Part shown: piece after piece, positions 1-10,500 of the stretch
Numbering within the stretch: position 1 is the first letter of the stretch
Layout: every line of letters starts with the position of its first letter
Assembly: GCF_051594765.1 (NCBI RefSeq)
Contig: NZ_JBPPGJ010000008.1
Coordinates: 186,001 to 250,000 of the forward strand
Length of the DNA stretch: 64,000 bases
Reading direction: 5' to 3'
Source: Paenibacillus_AR sp051594765
Lineage (GTDB): Bacteria; Bacillota; Bacilli; Paenibacillales; NBRC-103111
The notes under the pieces: generated by a model
Database searches by the model: none
Seen by the model: the letters and a program-made list of their open reading frames with translations, nothing else
What the model was told of the DNA's origin: nothing
Position numbers and translations under genes: made by a program

Positions 1-636
1 GCCAAGGCCCGCCGCGAGGCCGAGGAGATCATTGCGGAGCTTCGCCGCATGGCCATGGAGGAGAGAACGGGAGTCAAGGATCACAGGCTGACGGAAGCCC
101 GACGCCGGTTGGACCAGGCCGTGCCGGAGCTGACGAACAAGATGAAGCGAACCGCCTCCTCCCAGCCCAAGAAGGCGGCCGTCATCGGCCCCGGCGACGA
201 GGTGCTCGTAACGAGCCTGAACCAGAAGGGCCACGTCGTGGAGCTGTCTGGGGACGCCGAAGCGGTCGTACAGCTTGGCATCATGAAGATGAAGGTGGCC
301 AAGGTGGATCTGCAGCTGGTGTCGGCCAAGGCGGAAGCCAAAACCCCGCAGCAGAAGGTGGCTGCCGGCGTCAAGCGGACGCGCGACGACAACGTCAGAA
401 CCGAGCTGGATCTGCGGGGGCAGAACCTGGAGGAATCCATCATGGAAGTGGACCGCTTCCTGGATGAATCTTTCCTGTCCAATCTGGGCCAAGTGTATAT
501 TATTCACGGCAAGGGTACCGGGGTGCTTCGTACCGGCATCCAGGAATACCTGAAGAAGCACAAGCACGTGAAGAGCTATCGTACGGGCAACTACGGGGAA
601 GGCGGTACGGGAGTCACCGTCGTGGAGCTTAAATAA
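1..636 (+). CDS. mutS2: Endonuclease MutS2, C-terminal part (5' end outside window)
   Basis: The reading frame is open from base 1, so only the last 211 residues are present. The start of the fragment is a charged helical segment. It is followed by a KOW-like beta region (around PGDEVLVTSLNQKGHVVEL) and a C-terminal Smr domain recognised by LDLRGQNLEESI and HGKGTGVLR. In MutS2 the Smr domain is the nuclease part, and the missing N-terminal part carries the MutS core and ATPase. Family members are known for suppressing homologous recombination and for rescuing collided ribosomes; which role applies here cannot be read from the fragment. A sigma-W-like promoter for pspA begins right after the stop codon. 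Confidence 0.93.
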   Translation, partial: AKARREAEEIIAELRRMAMEERTGVKDHRLTEARRRLDQAVPELTNKMKRTASSQPKKAAVIGPGDEVLVTSLNQKGHVVELSGDAEAVVQLGIMKMKVAKVDLQLVSAKAEAKTPQQKVAAGVKRTRDDNVRTELDLRGQNLEESIMEVDRFLDESFLSNLGQVYIIHGKGTGVLRTGIQEYLKKHKHVKSYRTGNYGEGGTGVTVVELK

Positions 637-650
637 TTTTTTGCGAATCT

Positions 651-678
651 TGAAACCCGCCATTTCTTCCCGCGTATG
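651..678 (+). promoter_or_regulatory. Sigma-W-like (ECF) promoter of pspA
   Basis: TGAAAC at 651-656 and CGTATG at 673-678 are separated by exactly 16 bases. This matches the TGAAAC-N16-CGTA consensus of Bacillus sigma-W. B. subtilis pspA is known to be sigma-W dependent, so position and motif agree. No competing sigma-A promoter of similar quality is visible in the 112-base gap. Confidence 0.65.
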
Positions 679-748
679 TAATGGGTGTAGAGGGAACGAA
701 ATTCAATCCAAATATCACTTGGAAGAACATAATGGGAGGAAACGAATT

Positions 749-1429
749 ATGGGAATTTTTAAGAGATTGCGCGATTTGACGATGGCTTCCATCAACGACA
801 TGCTTGACAAGGCCGAAGACCCGGTTAAGATGCTGAACCAGTTCCTCCGGGATATGGAAGAGGACATCCAAGAAGCCGAATCGGCCGTTGCGAAGCAGAT
901 TGCCATCGAGATGAAGTTCAAGCAGCAATACGAGGAAGCCGAAGAGATGGTGCAGAAGCGCTCCGAGCAGGCCATGAAAGCCTTGGAGCAGGGCAACGAA
1001 GATCTGGCCCGCCGCGCGCTGGAGGACAAGAAGGAGCATCAGACCCGCTTCACCGAGATGAAAGACCAATACGACGTAGCCAAGGCCAATGCCGACCGGC
1101 TGCGCAGCCAGCTCTCCGAGATGAAGGACGAATACAGCAAGATGAAGAACAAGAAGGACCTTCTGATCGCCCGTGCCGAGGCGGCCAAGGCTCAGAAGCA
1201 GATCAACCAGGCCATGTCCGGCTTCGGGACCGACAATGCGGCCAAGGGCTTCGACCGGATGACGGAGAAGGTGCTTCAGATGGAAGCCGAAGCCAAGGCG
1301 TCCGGAGAGCTCCGCGATTCCAACAAGAGCCTGGACGACGAGCTGTCCGCCCTGTCCAAGAGCGGCGGTGTGGACGATGAGCTGGCACAGCTGAAGGCTC
1401 AGCTTGCCGCCAAGAAGGAACAGCAGTAA
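749..1429 (+). CDS. pspA: Phage shock protein A (PspA/IM30 family)
   Basis: This 226-residue protein starts MGIFKRLRDL, the amphipathic N-terminal helix by which PspA binds membranes. It continues as a long heptad-rich coiled coil (about residues 25-190) with the family signature near EDPVKMLNQFLRDME. The ATG at 749 was chosen over upstream in-frame codons because GGGAGGA lies 8 bases before it and the conserved MGIFKR start follows. PspA/IM30 proteins assemble into ESCRT-III-like polymers that protect a damaged or depolarised membrane. The sigma-W-like promoter in front and the DUF350 gene behind support an envelope-stress role. Confidence 0.95.
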   Translation: MGIFKRLRDLTMASINDMLDKAEDPVKMLNQFLRDMEEDIQEAESAVAKQIAIEMKFKQQYEEAEEMVQKRSEQAMKALEQGNEDLARRALEDKKEHQTRFTEMKDQYDVAKANADRLRSQLSEMKDEYSKMKNKKDLLIARAEAAKAQKQINQAMSGFGTDNAAKGFDRMTEKVLQMEAEAKASGELRDSNKSLDDELSALSKSGGVDDELAQLKAQLAAKKEQQ

Positions 1430-1451
1430 CCGCATAACCGACTTGTTCAAG

Positions 1452-1475
1452 GAGACTGGGGGAAGCCCCGGTCTC
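1452..1475 (+). terminator. Hairpin between pspA and the DUF350 gene
   Basis: A 10-bp stem (GAGACTGGGG pairing with CCCCGGTCTC, one G-U pair) closes on a GAAG loop. It is followed by a weak T-tract (TTC, later TTTT). It may act as a leaky terminator or an mRNA-stabilising 3' end that lets pspA be expressed above its downstream partners. Confidence 0.45.
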
Positions 1476-1515
1476 TTCAAGCGTTTTCCGGGAGATTGTC
1501 GAGGAGGGATGCGGG

Positions 1516-1935
1516 ATGAACAATGAAGTGGATCGGATCATGGAGAATCCGTTTCTGGAGACACTGGCCTTTTTCTCGGTGGCGGGCATCGCCCTGATCC
1601 TGTTTCTTGCCATATTCGAAGCGGTGACCCGCTACAGCGTATCGGGTGAGATCAAGAAGGGCAACCTCTCCGTAGCCATGGCCACCGGAGGCAAGGTGTT
1701 CGGCATCTGCAACATCTTCCGGTTCGCCATCCAGAAGAACGACGGCCTGCTGGAGGTCCTTCAGTGGGCGGGGATCGGATTCGTTCTATTGCTGACGGCT
1801 TATTATGTTTTTGAATTTCTGACGCCGTATTATAATATTGATGAAGAGATCCAGAAGGATAACAAAGCGGTGGGCTTCATTGCCATGGTCCTTTCCGTTT
1901 CGCTGTCGTATGTTATCGGGGCCTGCGTGACTTGA
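1516..1935 (+). CDS. DUF350 family inner-membrane protein (YjfL-like)
   Basis: A 139-residue integral membrane protein with about four hydrophobic segments (near residues 15-35, 47-65, 78-98 and 115-136), separated by short polar loops with paired acidic and basic residues. This is the architecture of the DUF350/YjfL family. The start at 1516 has GAGGAGGGA 7 bases upstream. In enterobacteria a DUF350 gene (yjfL) sits with a PspA paralogue (yjfJ), and the same pairing is seen here. The molecular function of DUF350 is not established; a membrane-stress partner of PspA is an inference from context. Confidence 0.8.
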   Translation: MNNEVDRIMENPFLETLAFFSVAGIALILFLAIFEAVTRYSVSGEIKKGNLSVAMATGGKVFGICNIFRFAIQKNDGLLEVLQWAGIGFVLLLTAYYVFEFLTPYYNIDEEIQKDNKAVGFIAMVLSVSLSYVIGACVT

Positions 1936-1966
1936 ACCGCTGGCTTCCCGGCCTGGGGGAGCGCTT

Positions 1967-2041
1967 ATGAAATATTTGTGGGGGACGCTGTTCGTGCTGG
2001 CGTTTGTGTTTTTGGCGCTGGGCATCTATTATTTAACATAG
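1967..2041 (+). CDS. 24-residue single-pass membrane peptide
   Basis: A short frame, ATG to TAG, encodes MKYLWGTLFVLAFVFLALGI plus four more residues: a two-residue start, one continuous hydrophobic helix and a short tail. GGGGA lies 6 bases before the ATG. It sits between the DUF350 and zinc-ribbon genes in the same direction with gaps of 31 and 54 bases, so it is probably cotranscribed. No homologue is recognised. The evidence is the ribosome-binding site, operon position and composition; chance cannot be excluded for so short a frame. Confidence 0.5.
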   Translation: MKYLWGTLFVLAFVFLALGIYYLT

Positions 2042-2095
2042 TCCATACGGATGGATCCGGCAGCCAGTGCCGGCGGATGAACGAGGAGGCGCATT

Positions 2096-2647
2096 ATGGA
2101 TTCGAAGAATAAATCGCAGGTATGCCAATGGTGCCAGACAGAGATTGTATGGGATCCGGAGATCGGCCCGGAGGAGACGTGCCCGCATTGCTTGAATGAG
2201 CTGGGCGGATACCGGACGGTCAAGCTGAAGCTGAAGCAGGACAATGGAGACCTGGCCCTGGAAGAGGACGACGGGGGACTCGATACCTTGGGCGACCCGG
2301 ACGAGGATGATGGGGATGCGCTGGAGGTGGAGGATCTTCTCGATGATTATACGGTGGACCCGGAGCCGGATGCCTATTCCGAAAAGGTCGTGGCCTGCAT
2401 GGACATGCAGGAGTACGCACCGGAATGCACCAATTGCCATGAGCTGATGCTCCATGCCGGGGTTCGGACCGTAGGGGCGGCTGGTTTCGTCTCCAAGGTT
2501 CCCGTTCCTCTGGGGGATGCCTTCCTGACAGCACCTTACGAGCTGGACGTCTTCGTCTGTCCCTCGTGCTTCAAGACGGACGAATACTTGACGAAGGAAG
2601 TTAAGGAAGAGATGGTCCGGGTGTTCGCACCTGGCGCGAATCTATAA
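2096..2647 (+). CDS. Acidic zinc-ribbon protein of unknown function
   Basis: A 183-residue cytoplasmic protein with three cysteine clusters: CQWC near residue 10 with CPHC near residue 30, then CTNC near residue 112 with CPSC near residue 157. These look like two zinc ribbons, separated by an Asp/Glu-rich linker at about 50-90. GGAGG lies shortly before the ATG. It ends the pspA-DUF350 cluster and is followed by a strong terminator. I do not recognise a named family; a regulatory or adaptor role in the stress cluster is only a guess. Confidence 0.7.
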   Translation: MDSKNKSQVCQWCQTEIVWDPEIGPEETCPHCLNELGGYRTVKLKLKQDNGDLALEEDDGGLDTLGDPDEDDGDALEVEDLLDDYTVDPEPDAYSEKVVACMDMQEYAPECTNCHELMLHAGVRTVGAAGFVSKVPVPLGDAFLTAPYELDVFVCPSCFKTDEYLTKEVKEEMVRVFAPGANL

Positions 2648-2656
2648 AACGACAAA

Positions 2657-2688
2657 CGGTCTGCCCTGCGGCAGACCGATTTTTTTTT
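2657..2688 (+). terminator. Rho-independent terminator
   Basis: A perfect 9-bp stem CGGTCTGCC/GGCAGACCG with a CTGC loop is followed by nine T residues. It ends the pspA cluster. Confidence 0.9.
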
Positions 2689-2730
2689 GCATACGTATGG
2701 CGGAGGGCGATTATGGCTTGATGGGCCGGA

Positions 2731-4449
2731 TCACCGGCTAAGAAGATTGTGGATGAGGACGGCGGCCTCCGCGCGGGTCAAGCTCATCTTCGGTTGAATG
2801 GCACCCTCATAACCCTTCACGATACCGGCAGCCGATAGAGCTTCGATACTAGCCCGGGCATAGCCGGAAATGTCCGCTTCGTCCTTGAAATACACTCCGC
2901 CTGCGGAAGAAGGAAGCGTCTCTCCCTTGATGCTCAGTGACCGGGCGGTGAGAACCATAACGTCCTCCCGGGTTATCGGACTCTCCGGCAGGAACCGGTT
3001 GCTGCCGTCCCCCAGCGTCAGCCCCAAGCTGCGGGCTTGCCGGACGGCAGCATAGGCATAAGAGCCAGCTTCCACATCGAGGAAGTCCTCCGTGTTCTCA
3101 GTGGCTGACGCTGGCGGAAGCTCCAGAGCTCTCATCAGCATCAGCATGAAGTCTGCACGCTTGATGCTCATATCCGGGGTGAATACACCCTCTGAGGTTC
3201 CTCGAATGACACCCCGGGCTGCCATCGCCTCCACCGCGGGTCTTGCCCACTCGGTACCGGACAAGTCCGAGAAGCCGACCTTCGGGAACACAACGGCATA
3301 ATGGCTGAAGTGGGTGGTTCGGAAGATCACTTGACCGGTCTTGGCGTCATATCTTCCGTTGGGAACAGAGTGTATGGCTCCGGCACCGTCGATATACCAA
3401 ACGGTAATCCGTTCCGGATGCTGGAGTTCCTCTTTGCTGGGAGTGTAGGCCAATGAGACCGTCACTGGGGCCGAAGGATTGCTCCAGACTGTCTCCCGGC
3501 CGTTGACGGCAAGCGCTAGATTCAGGACGGGTCGGCTGCCAATGGCTTCCTGCACAGCAGCGCTCAGCTTGCTTATGTCCGCTCTGGCGATGCGGAGCTC
3601 CACCGGCGTGTCCGGAAGCGACAGATTGGAGAGCATCCTGTCCGGTACCGAGAGGGAGCCGAATTCCGTCCGGATCTCATAGAGCAGCTTGCCCTTCGAC
3701 GATCCATTCAAAGCCGATACGGGCATCTGCAGGACATACATCTCCACATCCTTTACATACGGGACAACAAGAGGCACCACCTTCTTGCCGTCTTCCGCGG
3801 CCGCCTCCAGCTGCGTTCTATCCATCTGGAAGATGCCTGCCTTCACGTCCCCCCTTAAGGCAACCTCCTGGAAAGTGGGGGATGCTCCGGTGTCCGGCTT
3901 GCTGTTCCCGATGGGATTGCCCGCTCCGGATGAGCCGGGTGCCGGGGCCGAATTGGCATAGCTGACGCTCAGCTCATATCCGGCATTCCATCGGGTAGGA
4001 CGAAGATTGCTGTCAAATGCCTCGACACGATCGAGCCTGATCTTGGATACGCCGACTCCCTTAGCGGTGAATGTCAGCACGGCCAGATTGCCAGAACCGT
4101 TGATGCCGGGGACATCGCTCATCTTGGTTCTGGTTACGGTTACTGCGTTGTCTTCAGGGGTCTTCGTTACGGTGTACATTCCCCCATCTGAATATGCGTC
4201 TGCAGCCAAGCCTTTCCATTCAAGCTGGTCCGGATCATAGGTCAGCACCGCCTCGAAACCGTATAGATCCGTCATTCCTGTGGCGGTTAGGGTCACTTTC
4301 ACTATGTCGCCGGTCTTGTATGAGGATTTGTCTGCCATCAGACCAAAATTCAATGCCGCCATGTCCGCTCGGGCAGGCAAGGGGGCAGCCATGGCTACCA
4401 GGAGCAGCGTCAGACCCAGGAAGAGGAGCTTGCGAATAGGTCTCATCAT
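2731..4449 (-). CDS. Cohesin-domain protein with three SLH repeats (cell-surface anchor)
   Basis: The protein is 572 residues from the chosen ATG (MMRPIRKLL); an upstream TTG at 4515 would add 22 residues without a signal-like start. Residues 1-28 form a signal peptide. Residues 33-166 read as a cohesin-type domain (YKTGDIVKVTLTATG, GFEAVLTYDPDQLEW, LAVLTFTAKG). A linker and a beta-rich middle region (about 195-385) follow. Three SLH repeats at about 391-433, 455-500 and 520-565 carry TRAE/TRED-like motifs that in this family bind pyruvylated wall polymers. It follows the dockerin-bearing pectinase by 70 bases on the same strand, so it could dock that enzyme or other proteins on the cell surface. 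Confidence 0.85.
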   Translation of the reverse strand: MMRPIRKLLFLGLTLLLVAMAAPLPARADMAALNFGLMADKSSYKTGDIVKVTLTATGMTDLYGFEAVLTYDPDQLEWKGLAADAYSDGGMYTVTKTPEDNAVTVTRTKMSDVPGINGSGNLAVLTFTAKGVGVSKIRLDRVEAFDSNLRPTRWNAGYELSVSYANSAPAPGSSGAGNPIGNSKPDTGASPTFQEVALRGDVKAGIFQMDRTQLEAAAEDGKKVVPLVVPYVKDVEMYVLQMPVSALNGSSKGKLLYEIRTEFGSLSVPDRMLSNLSLPDTPVELRIARADISKLSAAVQEAIGSRPVLNLALAVNGRETVWSNPSAPVTVSLAYTPSKEELQHPERITVWYIDGAGAIHSVPNGRYDAKTGQVIFRTTHFSHYAVVFPKVGFSDLSGTEWARPAVEAMAARGVIRGTSEGVFTPDMSIKRADFMLMLMRALELPPASATENTEDFLDVEAGSYAYAAVRQARSLGLTLGDGSNRFLPESPITREDVMVLTARSLSIKGETLPSSAGGVYFKDEADISGYARASIEALSAAGIVKGYEGAIQPKMSLTRAEAAVLIHNLLSR

Positions 4450-4519
4450 CTTTCCATCATCCTTTGCCGGAATGTTAGGGAAAGAGAGGGAGACATGGGC
4501 CGCCCCCTCTTTCAACAGG

Positions 4520-7500
4520 CTACAAGTTCAAGATTTTCTTGGCGACGATGATCAGATCCTCAACCCGGATGATGCCGTCCTTGTTAATGTCTGCGAATTC
4601 CACGTCGTCCCAACCGGAGTCTGCGGCTTTCATGCCGTAATGGGCGGCGATGAAGCCAAGCTCGGTGATGTCTGTACCCGGTTTATCCTTCGGATTGAAG
4701 TCACCTGCTGCTGCATAGAACTGACGGACTCCCTTCGTCAAGGCAACGTAAGCGTTCGCCACTTCATTAACAGTGGCGGAAGGGTCGGCTTGAACGGCGA
4801 TCGCGGCGTTCAAGACCGGAAGCATCCTGGCTTTGGAGCCCGGATAGTACTGACCGGGGGCCAGACCTTCCACTGCGTTGTCATACAGCTGCTGGGCTTC
4901 ATGAATCGCTTGATCCAAGAGCGACACGTCCACGGTGAATGCTAATGGGAGTACGTCTCCGGCGGCCTCCCGCATTTCCATGCTGCCGTTGGCCAGAAGG
5001 GCCTGAGTAACGGCGAGCTCCGTCTGATGGGCGGAGGTGCCGGTCTTGGCCTTCCACTTCAGATTCACCAGCGGCCCGTCGGTTTGTATGGCGGATTCCG
5101 GGCCGGAGCTTGCGAGCAGCAGTCGGAGTGTACCGTTCGTAACCGAGACGTTCTTGCTGACGATCTGAATATCGGTCCGAAGCACGGTCGCATTCACGAA
5201 TTCTACGGCCTCGGGATCGAAGGAAATCGTGATGTCCTGCGCGTAAACGGCGTTTTGAGCAGGAGCGGCACCGCCCACATTCACATTGGACAGCCCGTAG
5301 GTCACCGTAAACTCCTGGCCTTTGAATACGGGGCTTGTGCCGCTCAGAGTGGCCTGAGTTTGGGAAAGTACCGCAGAGGCCAGGTAAATGCTGGGGGCGG
5401 AAGGCGCGGTCATGCCGACCCCCAGGTAATAGCTCGGATGCGGCGGCTGATTGTAAGCCACGTTCTGCCAAGCGATGCCCAGACGGTAGTTCGGATCGTG
5501 CATCAGTGTGCGCAACCGGTATTCGGTGGGGTCCACCGTCGAGTAGATCCTCATCTCGGAGCTGTCCTCCGATCTCCAGATGACCTCCTCGCGCCAGTCG
5601 CCGAACAGATCCGCCTGCAGCATTGGGTTAGCCTTGGTGGAATTGTTGGAGGCTGCGCCGGTGGCCGTAAGCAGGTTCACCGTCGTGTGGTTGACATAAT
5701 CCCACTTATCGATCCGGTTATAATCCTGCAGCTCGCGGAGCAAATCTCCGTCCCACCAGATGCCGAAGTTGGTGGAGCTTGGAATCATGTCGCTGATCTT
5801 CTCACCCTTCGTGTTGTGAAGTCCGGTAAGTTGAATATGCTGGGCGTTGGTGATGGTGGCACTCCAGAATTCCGCGCCCAGATAATTCGGATCGATGTCC
5901 GCCGCCATGCCGCGGCCGGTATCGATTCCGGTGTACACGCCCCACAGAATCGTTCCGGTGGCAGCGTCCCGCATCTCCATACCATAAGGCGAATCCGTAT
6001 GCTCGTGGACATCGAACTGCTCCAGTCCGGGGCGAGACGGATCCAGATCGCCGAAGTGCTGCGCGTCGCCGTGGCCGAGGCCGGTGGAATAGAGTCCGGT
6101 GCCGTCGTCATCGATGGCCATGGCGCCGAAGTTGATCTCATCCTTACCGTCTCCGTCCACATCCCCGACGGACAGGTTATGGTTGCCTTGGCCGTAGTAC
6201 GCGGCGTTGCCTTCATCGTTGGTATCGAATCGCCATACCTGAGACAGCTGGCCGTCGCGGAAGTTGTAGGCCGCCAGTACCGTGCGGGTGTAATAGCCGC
6301 GGCTGAAGACCAGACTCGGCCGTTCTCCGTCAAGATAGGCCACGGCAGCCAGGAAACGGTCCACACGATTACCGTAAGAGTCGCCCCATAGACTGACGTC
6401 CCCGCGGGGCGGATCATAGTTGACGGTGGACAGGGCTTTGCCCGTAAGGCCTTCGAATACGGTCAGATATTCGTCGCCGAGAAGCACGTAGCCGCTGCTG
6501 TTCCGGTAGTCAGCGTCCGCTTTGCCGATGACGCTGCCCACGCCATCCACGGTGCCGTCCGCGGTCTTGAAGGCAATCTCGGCCTTACCGTCCCCATCTA
6601 GGTCATAGACCATGAATGGGGTGTAATGTGCGCCCGCGCGGATATTGGGTCCCAGGTTGATGCGCCACAGGCGGGTTCCGTCCAGCTTGTAGGCGTCCAT
6701 GTACACGATGCCCGTATAGCCGGCCTGAGAATTGTCCTTCGCGTTAGAAGGGTTCCACAGCATGACGATCTCGTAGGTGCCGTCGCCGTCCAGGTCCCCG
6801 ACGCTGGCATCGCCGGCGTTGTAGGTATACGGCTGGCCGTCCTTCGTCAAGGCGTCTGCCGGCTTCTGCAGCGGGATGGACTTGTACTGCTGCTGCCATA
6901 CCGAGAATGTGCCGGTAGCCGGGGTTTCCACGCCGTTCAGGACGGCATATATCTTGTACTTGGAGGATACGGTGCCGCCGGCATCCACAAAGTTGGTGCT
7001 GCCTTGAATCGGATTCGTGTTCAGCTTGACTCCGTCGCGGTACAGGTTGAAGGCGATGCTGTCCGGGTCCAGGCCCAGCATTCTCCAGCCTATGTATACG
7101 CCTGCACCGGTCTGGATGGCGACCGGCGCCCTGTCGAGGGCTTCCATCTGACGGACGAGCTTCGTAATCGCTTCGGTCACAAGTGTCTCTGACTTGGCCG
7201 AGATGCCGCCTGCATTGACGGAGGACACTTTGTAGTAGTAGGGAATGGTTGTCAGGACCGCCGTATCGGTGTAGGAGGTCGCGCGGGTTTTGCCTATCAG
7301 CTCATACGAGCCGTCGGCTTTATCCGCACGATAAATATTGTAGGTTCGTGCTTCCGGGACGCCATTCCAGGTGAGGGTGACAGCCTTCTTCTCCATCCCG
7401 GATGCGCGCAGTCCGGTTGGCGTTGCCGGTGCAGGCTTGGTCGGATCCAGGGTCGACAGCTGAAGCGGCAGGGACGGTACGGTCTCGAAGCCGGAAGCGT

Positions 7501-10500
7501 CCACCGATGTGACGGTATACTCGTAGGCAACACCCACATCTGCGGTATGGTCGGAGAAGGCGGTACTCGATGCGCTGCCGAGCAGCTCCGGCTTGGAAGC
7601 TCCCTCAGACTTCCGGTATACCTTATACTGAGCCGCATCGGCTGCTGCGCTCCAGGAGAGCTTGACCACTGGCTGGTCAAGCTCCAGCTGCATGCTGTCT
7701 ACCTTCAGGTTTGTCGGCGATTGCAGAATCGGCGTGATCTCCAGGCCATTTACGATCCCCGTCGCTCCGCCGAAGGAGAAGGTCAGCTGGCCGTCCTTCA
7801 CCTGAACGGTATTGATCGCTTTCTCAACCACGCTGTTTCTGCCGGCCGAAACGGTACCGTAGCTGGTCCCTTCGATCTTGACGTCGGTCCGGCCGGTGCC
7901 GCTCATATCGCCGATGTACAGCTTCACTGCATAGGAGCCGTTCGGAACGTCAACGAGGAAATCCCAGAAGGCGTTAAAGTACCCCAGCCAATCCCGGGTC
8001 AGGTCAGTTCCGGAGGCGCCTCTGTCACGGGTGATCATGCCGGCGCTGTCCCGTATGCCGTAGCCTTTCTCGGGCGTGTAGAGTGTGGATAAGTTGACTT
8101 CCGTATAGCCTGCGGCAACCGGACTGCCGGCCGGACCGAAGTCGTAGCGGTACTGGGCAGCTTTGGTCTTGATCATCACAGGGTCGGAAGGAATGGACTC
8201 ACCGCGTCCGTTGACGGCTACCACGTAGACCTGGTAAGTCAGCCCTTCCCGCATGCCGCCGATGGAGAAGGTCGGCACGGTGGAGGTTCCTGCCAGCGTA
8301 TATTCGGCATCCGTGGACAGCTTGCGGTAAATCTTGTAGATCTCGGCCGTATTCACGGCATCCCACTTGAGAACGGCGCCTGCGTTGCTGATGCTGCCTG
8401 CGGACAGGTTCATCGGCTTAGCCGGCACGGCAGGCGGAAGCTCCGCATCCTTCACGAAGGCGGAGATGGGCAGGTTGAGCCCCTTGACGCCTCCCGACAG
8501 CAACCGGGCAATCTGAATCGCGCCGTATTCCTGGAAGTGGGTGTCATCGGCAGAGCCGTTGGGCCATGCATTGTAGATGCCCGGCTCCACATGCAGGAAT
8601 ACGGATTTCGAGGCTTCCGGTCCGATGGAATCATAATACGCAATACTAAGCGCAGACAGATCCACCAGCTTCACGTCGAGCTCTGCGGCCACTTCCTTCA
8701 TGCCGGCCACGTACTCGGGGAAGCTGACGTTGAACTTACCGGTATCCGCATTGAAGCTTCGGCGGCCCATCGGTGTCACCAGAACCGGAGTCGCGCCACG
8801 CTGGCGAGCACCGTTTACGTAGGTCTTGAGGTAGTTCTTATAATCCGGTACCGAAGCATACCGTTCCGGTACACTGATGGTGGCGTCGTTATGGCCGAAT
8901 TGGACGAAGAAGTAATCGCCCGGCTTGATCAGCCGCAGCACCTCGTCAAGGCGACCTTCCACAATGAATGACTTGGAGCTTCGGCCTCCGATGGCATGGT
9001 TCTTGAAGGTGACGTTGTCAGAGAAGAACCGGGGAATCATTTGGCCCCAGCCGGCTTCAGGCTTCCAATATTCGTCATAGGTCTGGACGGTAGAGTCGCC
9101 TGCTACGTAGATGGTCGGGATTTCTCCCGGTACCCGGTTCGGTTTGGGAGTAATGACAAGAGAATTGATGCGCGGAGCCGAACCGGAGAACTCCAGATTC
9201 AGCTGTCCGTCCACCAGAGCGATTTCGAAGCTCATCTCCAGGTACTGTCCGGCCGTCTTGTCCGTAAGCTGAACTTTCTGAATGGTCTCGGCCTTGATGG
9301 CCGTCTGGCTTCCTGCGGCTGCGTCGCCGGAGATCAGCGTTACGGTGTAGTCTCCGTTCGGGAGATCGATGGCGAAGGAGGTATCCGCAGGGGAGACATA
9401 ATCCGACCGAAGCGGATCGGAGGTTCCCCGGTCCCCGGAGGTGACTTTGGAGGGCTCCGCGAAGCCATATTTCAGCTCTTTGGTATATGGAGTTTCCGCA
9501 CGGACTCGAATGTAGCCATCCGCCAATGCGCCAGGGCCGAAGTCCAACTGGATGGCGCCGGTCTCCGGAAGCGGTACGGGAGGCACGTAAACCGTGCTTG
9601 AAGCCGTATTCGACGGAGCCGAATGACCTGCGGGATTATAGGCGACGACCTGATAGTAGTGGATCGATGACGTATCCCCAGAAGCGTCCGTATATTCCGT
9701 TGTAGTGCCTGACTGCACGCTGCCGATCTCCGTAAATCCTCCGCTTGCGCTGGAAGAACGGAATATCTTATAGCCGGAGGCAGCCTCAGTAGCGGTCCAT
9801 TGCAGCTTCACGGTCTGGGCGCCAAGAACGGTGGCGATTAAGCCGGTGGGAGCCGCAGGGGGAGTGCCGGCCATTGCCAGCTCGACGGTCACGGGTCCGG
9901 CAGCTTCCGATTCCATCCCCGCCGCGTTCGTAGAGGTTACCTTGTAGCCGTAAGTATGCCCGACGCTTACACCGGTGTCGGTATAGGAAGTGGTGTCCTT
10001 CAGCCGGGCCACTTTGCCGTAGGCGACATAGGTAGCATCACTGACTGTCGCGCGGTACAGGTCATAATAGACGGCGCCCGTCACGCTCTCCCAGGTCAGA
10101 GTGACCTGTTCGGATCCGGGCACGTTACTCATTCCCGTCATAGCAAACCCGGCAGGCGCCGGCGGAGCCGCGGGAACTACCCTGACGATCTCCACTCCGC
10201 TGACGAAGGCCGTATTGCCGAACAGGATATTCATCTGTCCATCGCTGACCGTAACCCGGTATGTACCGGAGGTAACGGCCGCTTTGGACGAAAGGGTGCC
10301 TTGAGACGCCCCTTCAATGGTGACCTCCGTCTTGACGGTGCTGGTACCGGCGAGCGGGTCGCCCGAATAGACGGTGACGTCATACTGGCCGTTCGGCACG
10401 TCGGCCATGAAGGTGCGTCCTGCCACCATCAGGAAATCCCGGTAGAGGTCATTGGCTGCAGAGCCCCGGTCCCGGAAGCCGTTGGAGCCGGTGCTGGCGT

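Noticed and set aside
629..1480. 283-codon minus-strand frame opposite pspA
   Set aside because: It is the antisense image of the coiled-coil pspA gene; leucine/histidine richness is the usual sign of an antisense frame.
5027..6391. 454-codon plus-strand frame opposite the pectinase
   Set aside because: It is fully inside the PL11 part of the minus-strand gene, has no ribosome-binding site and shows shadow-frame composition.
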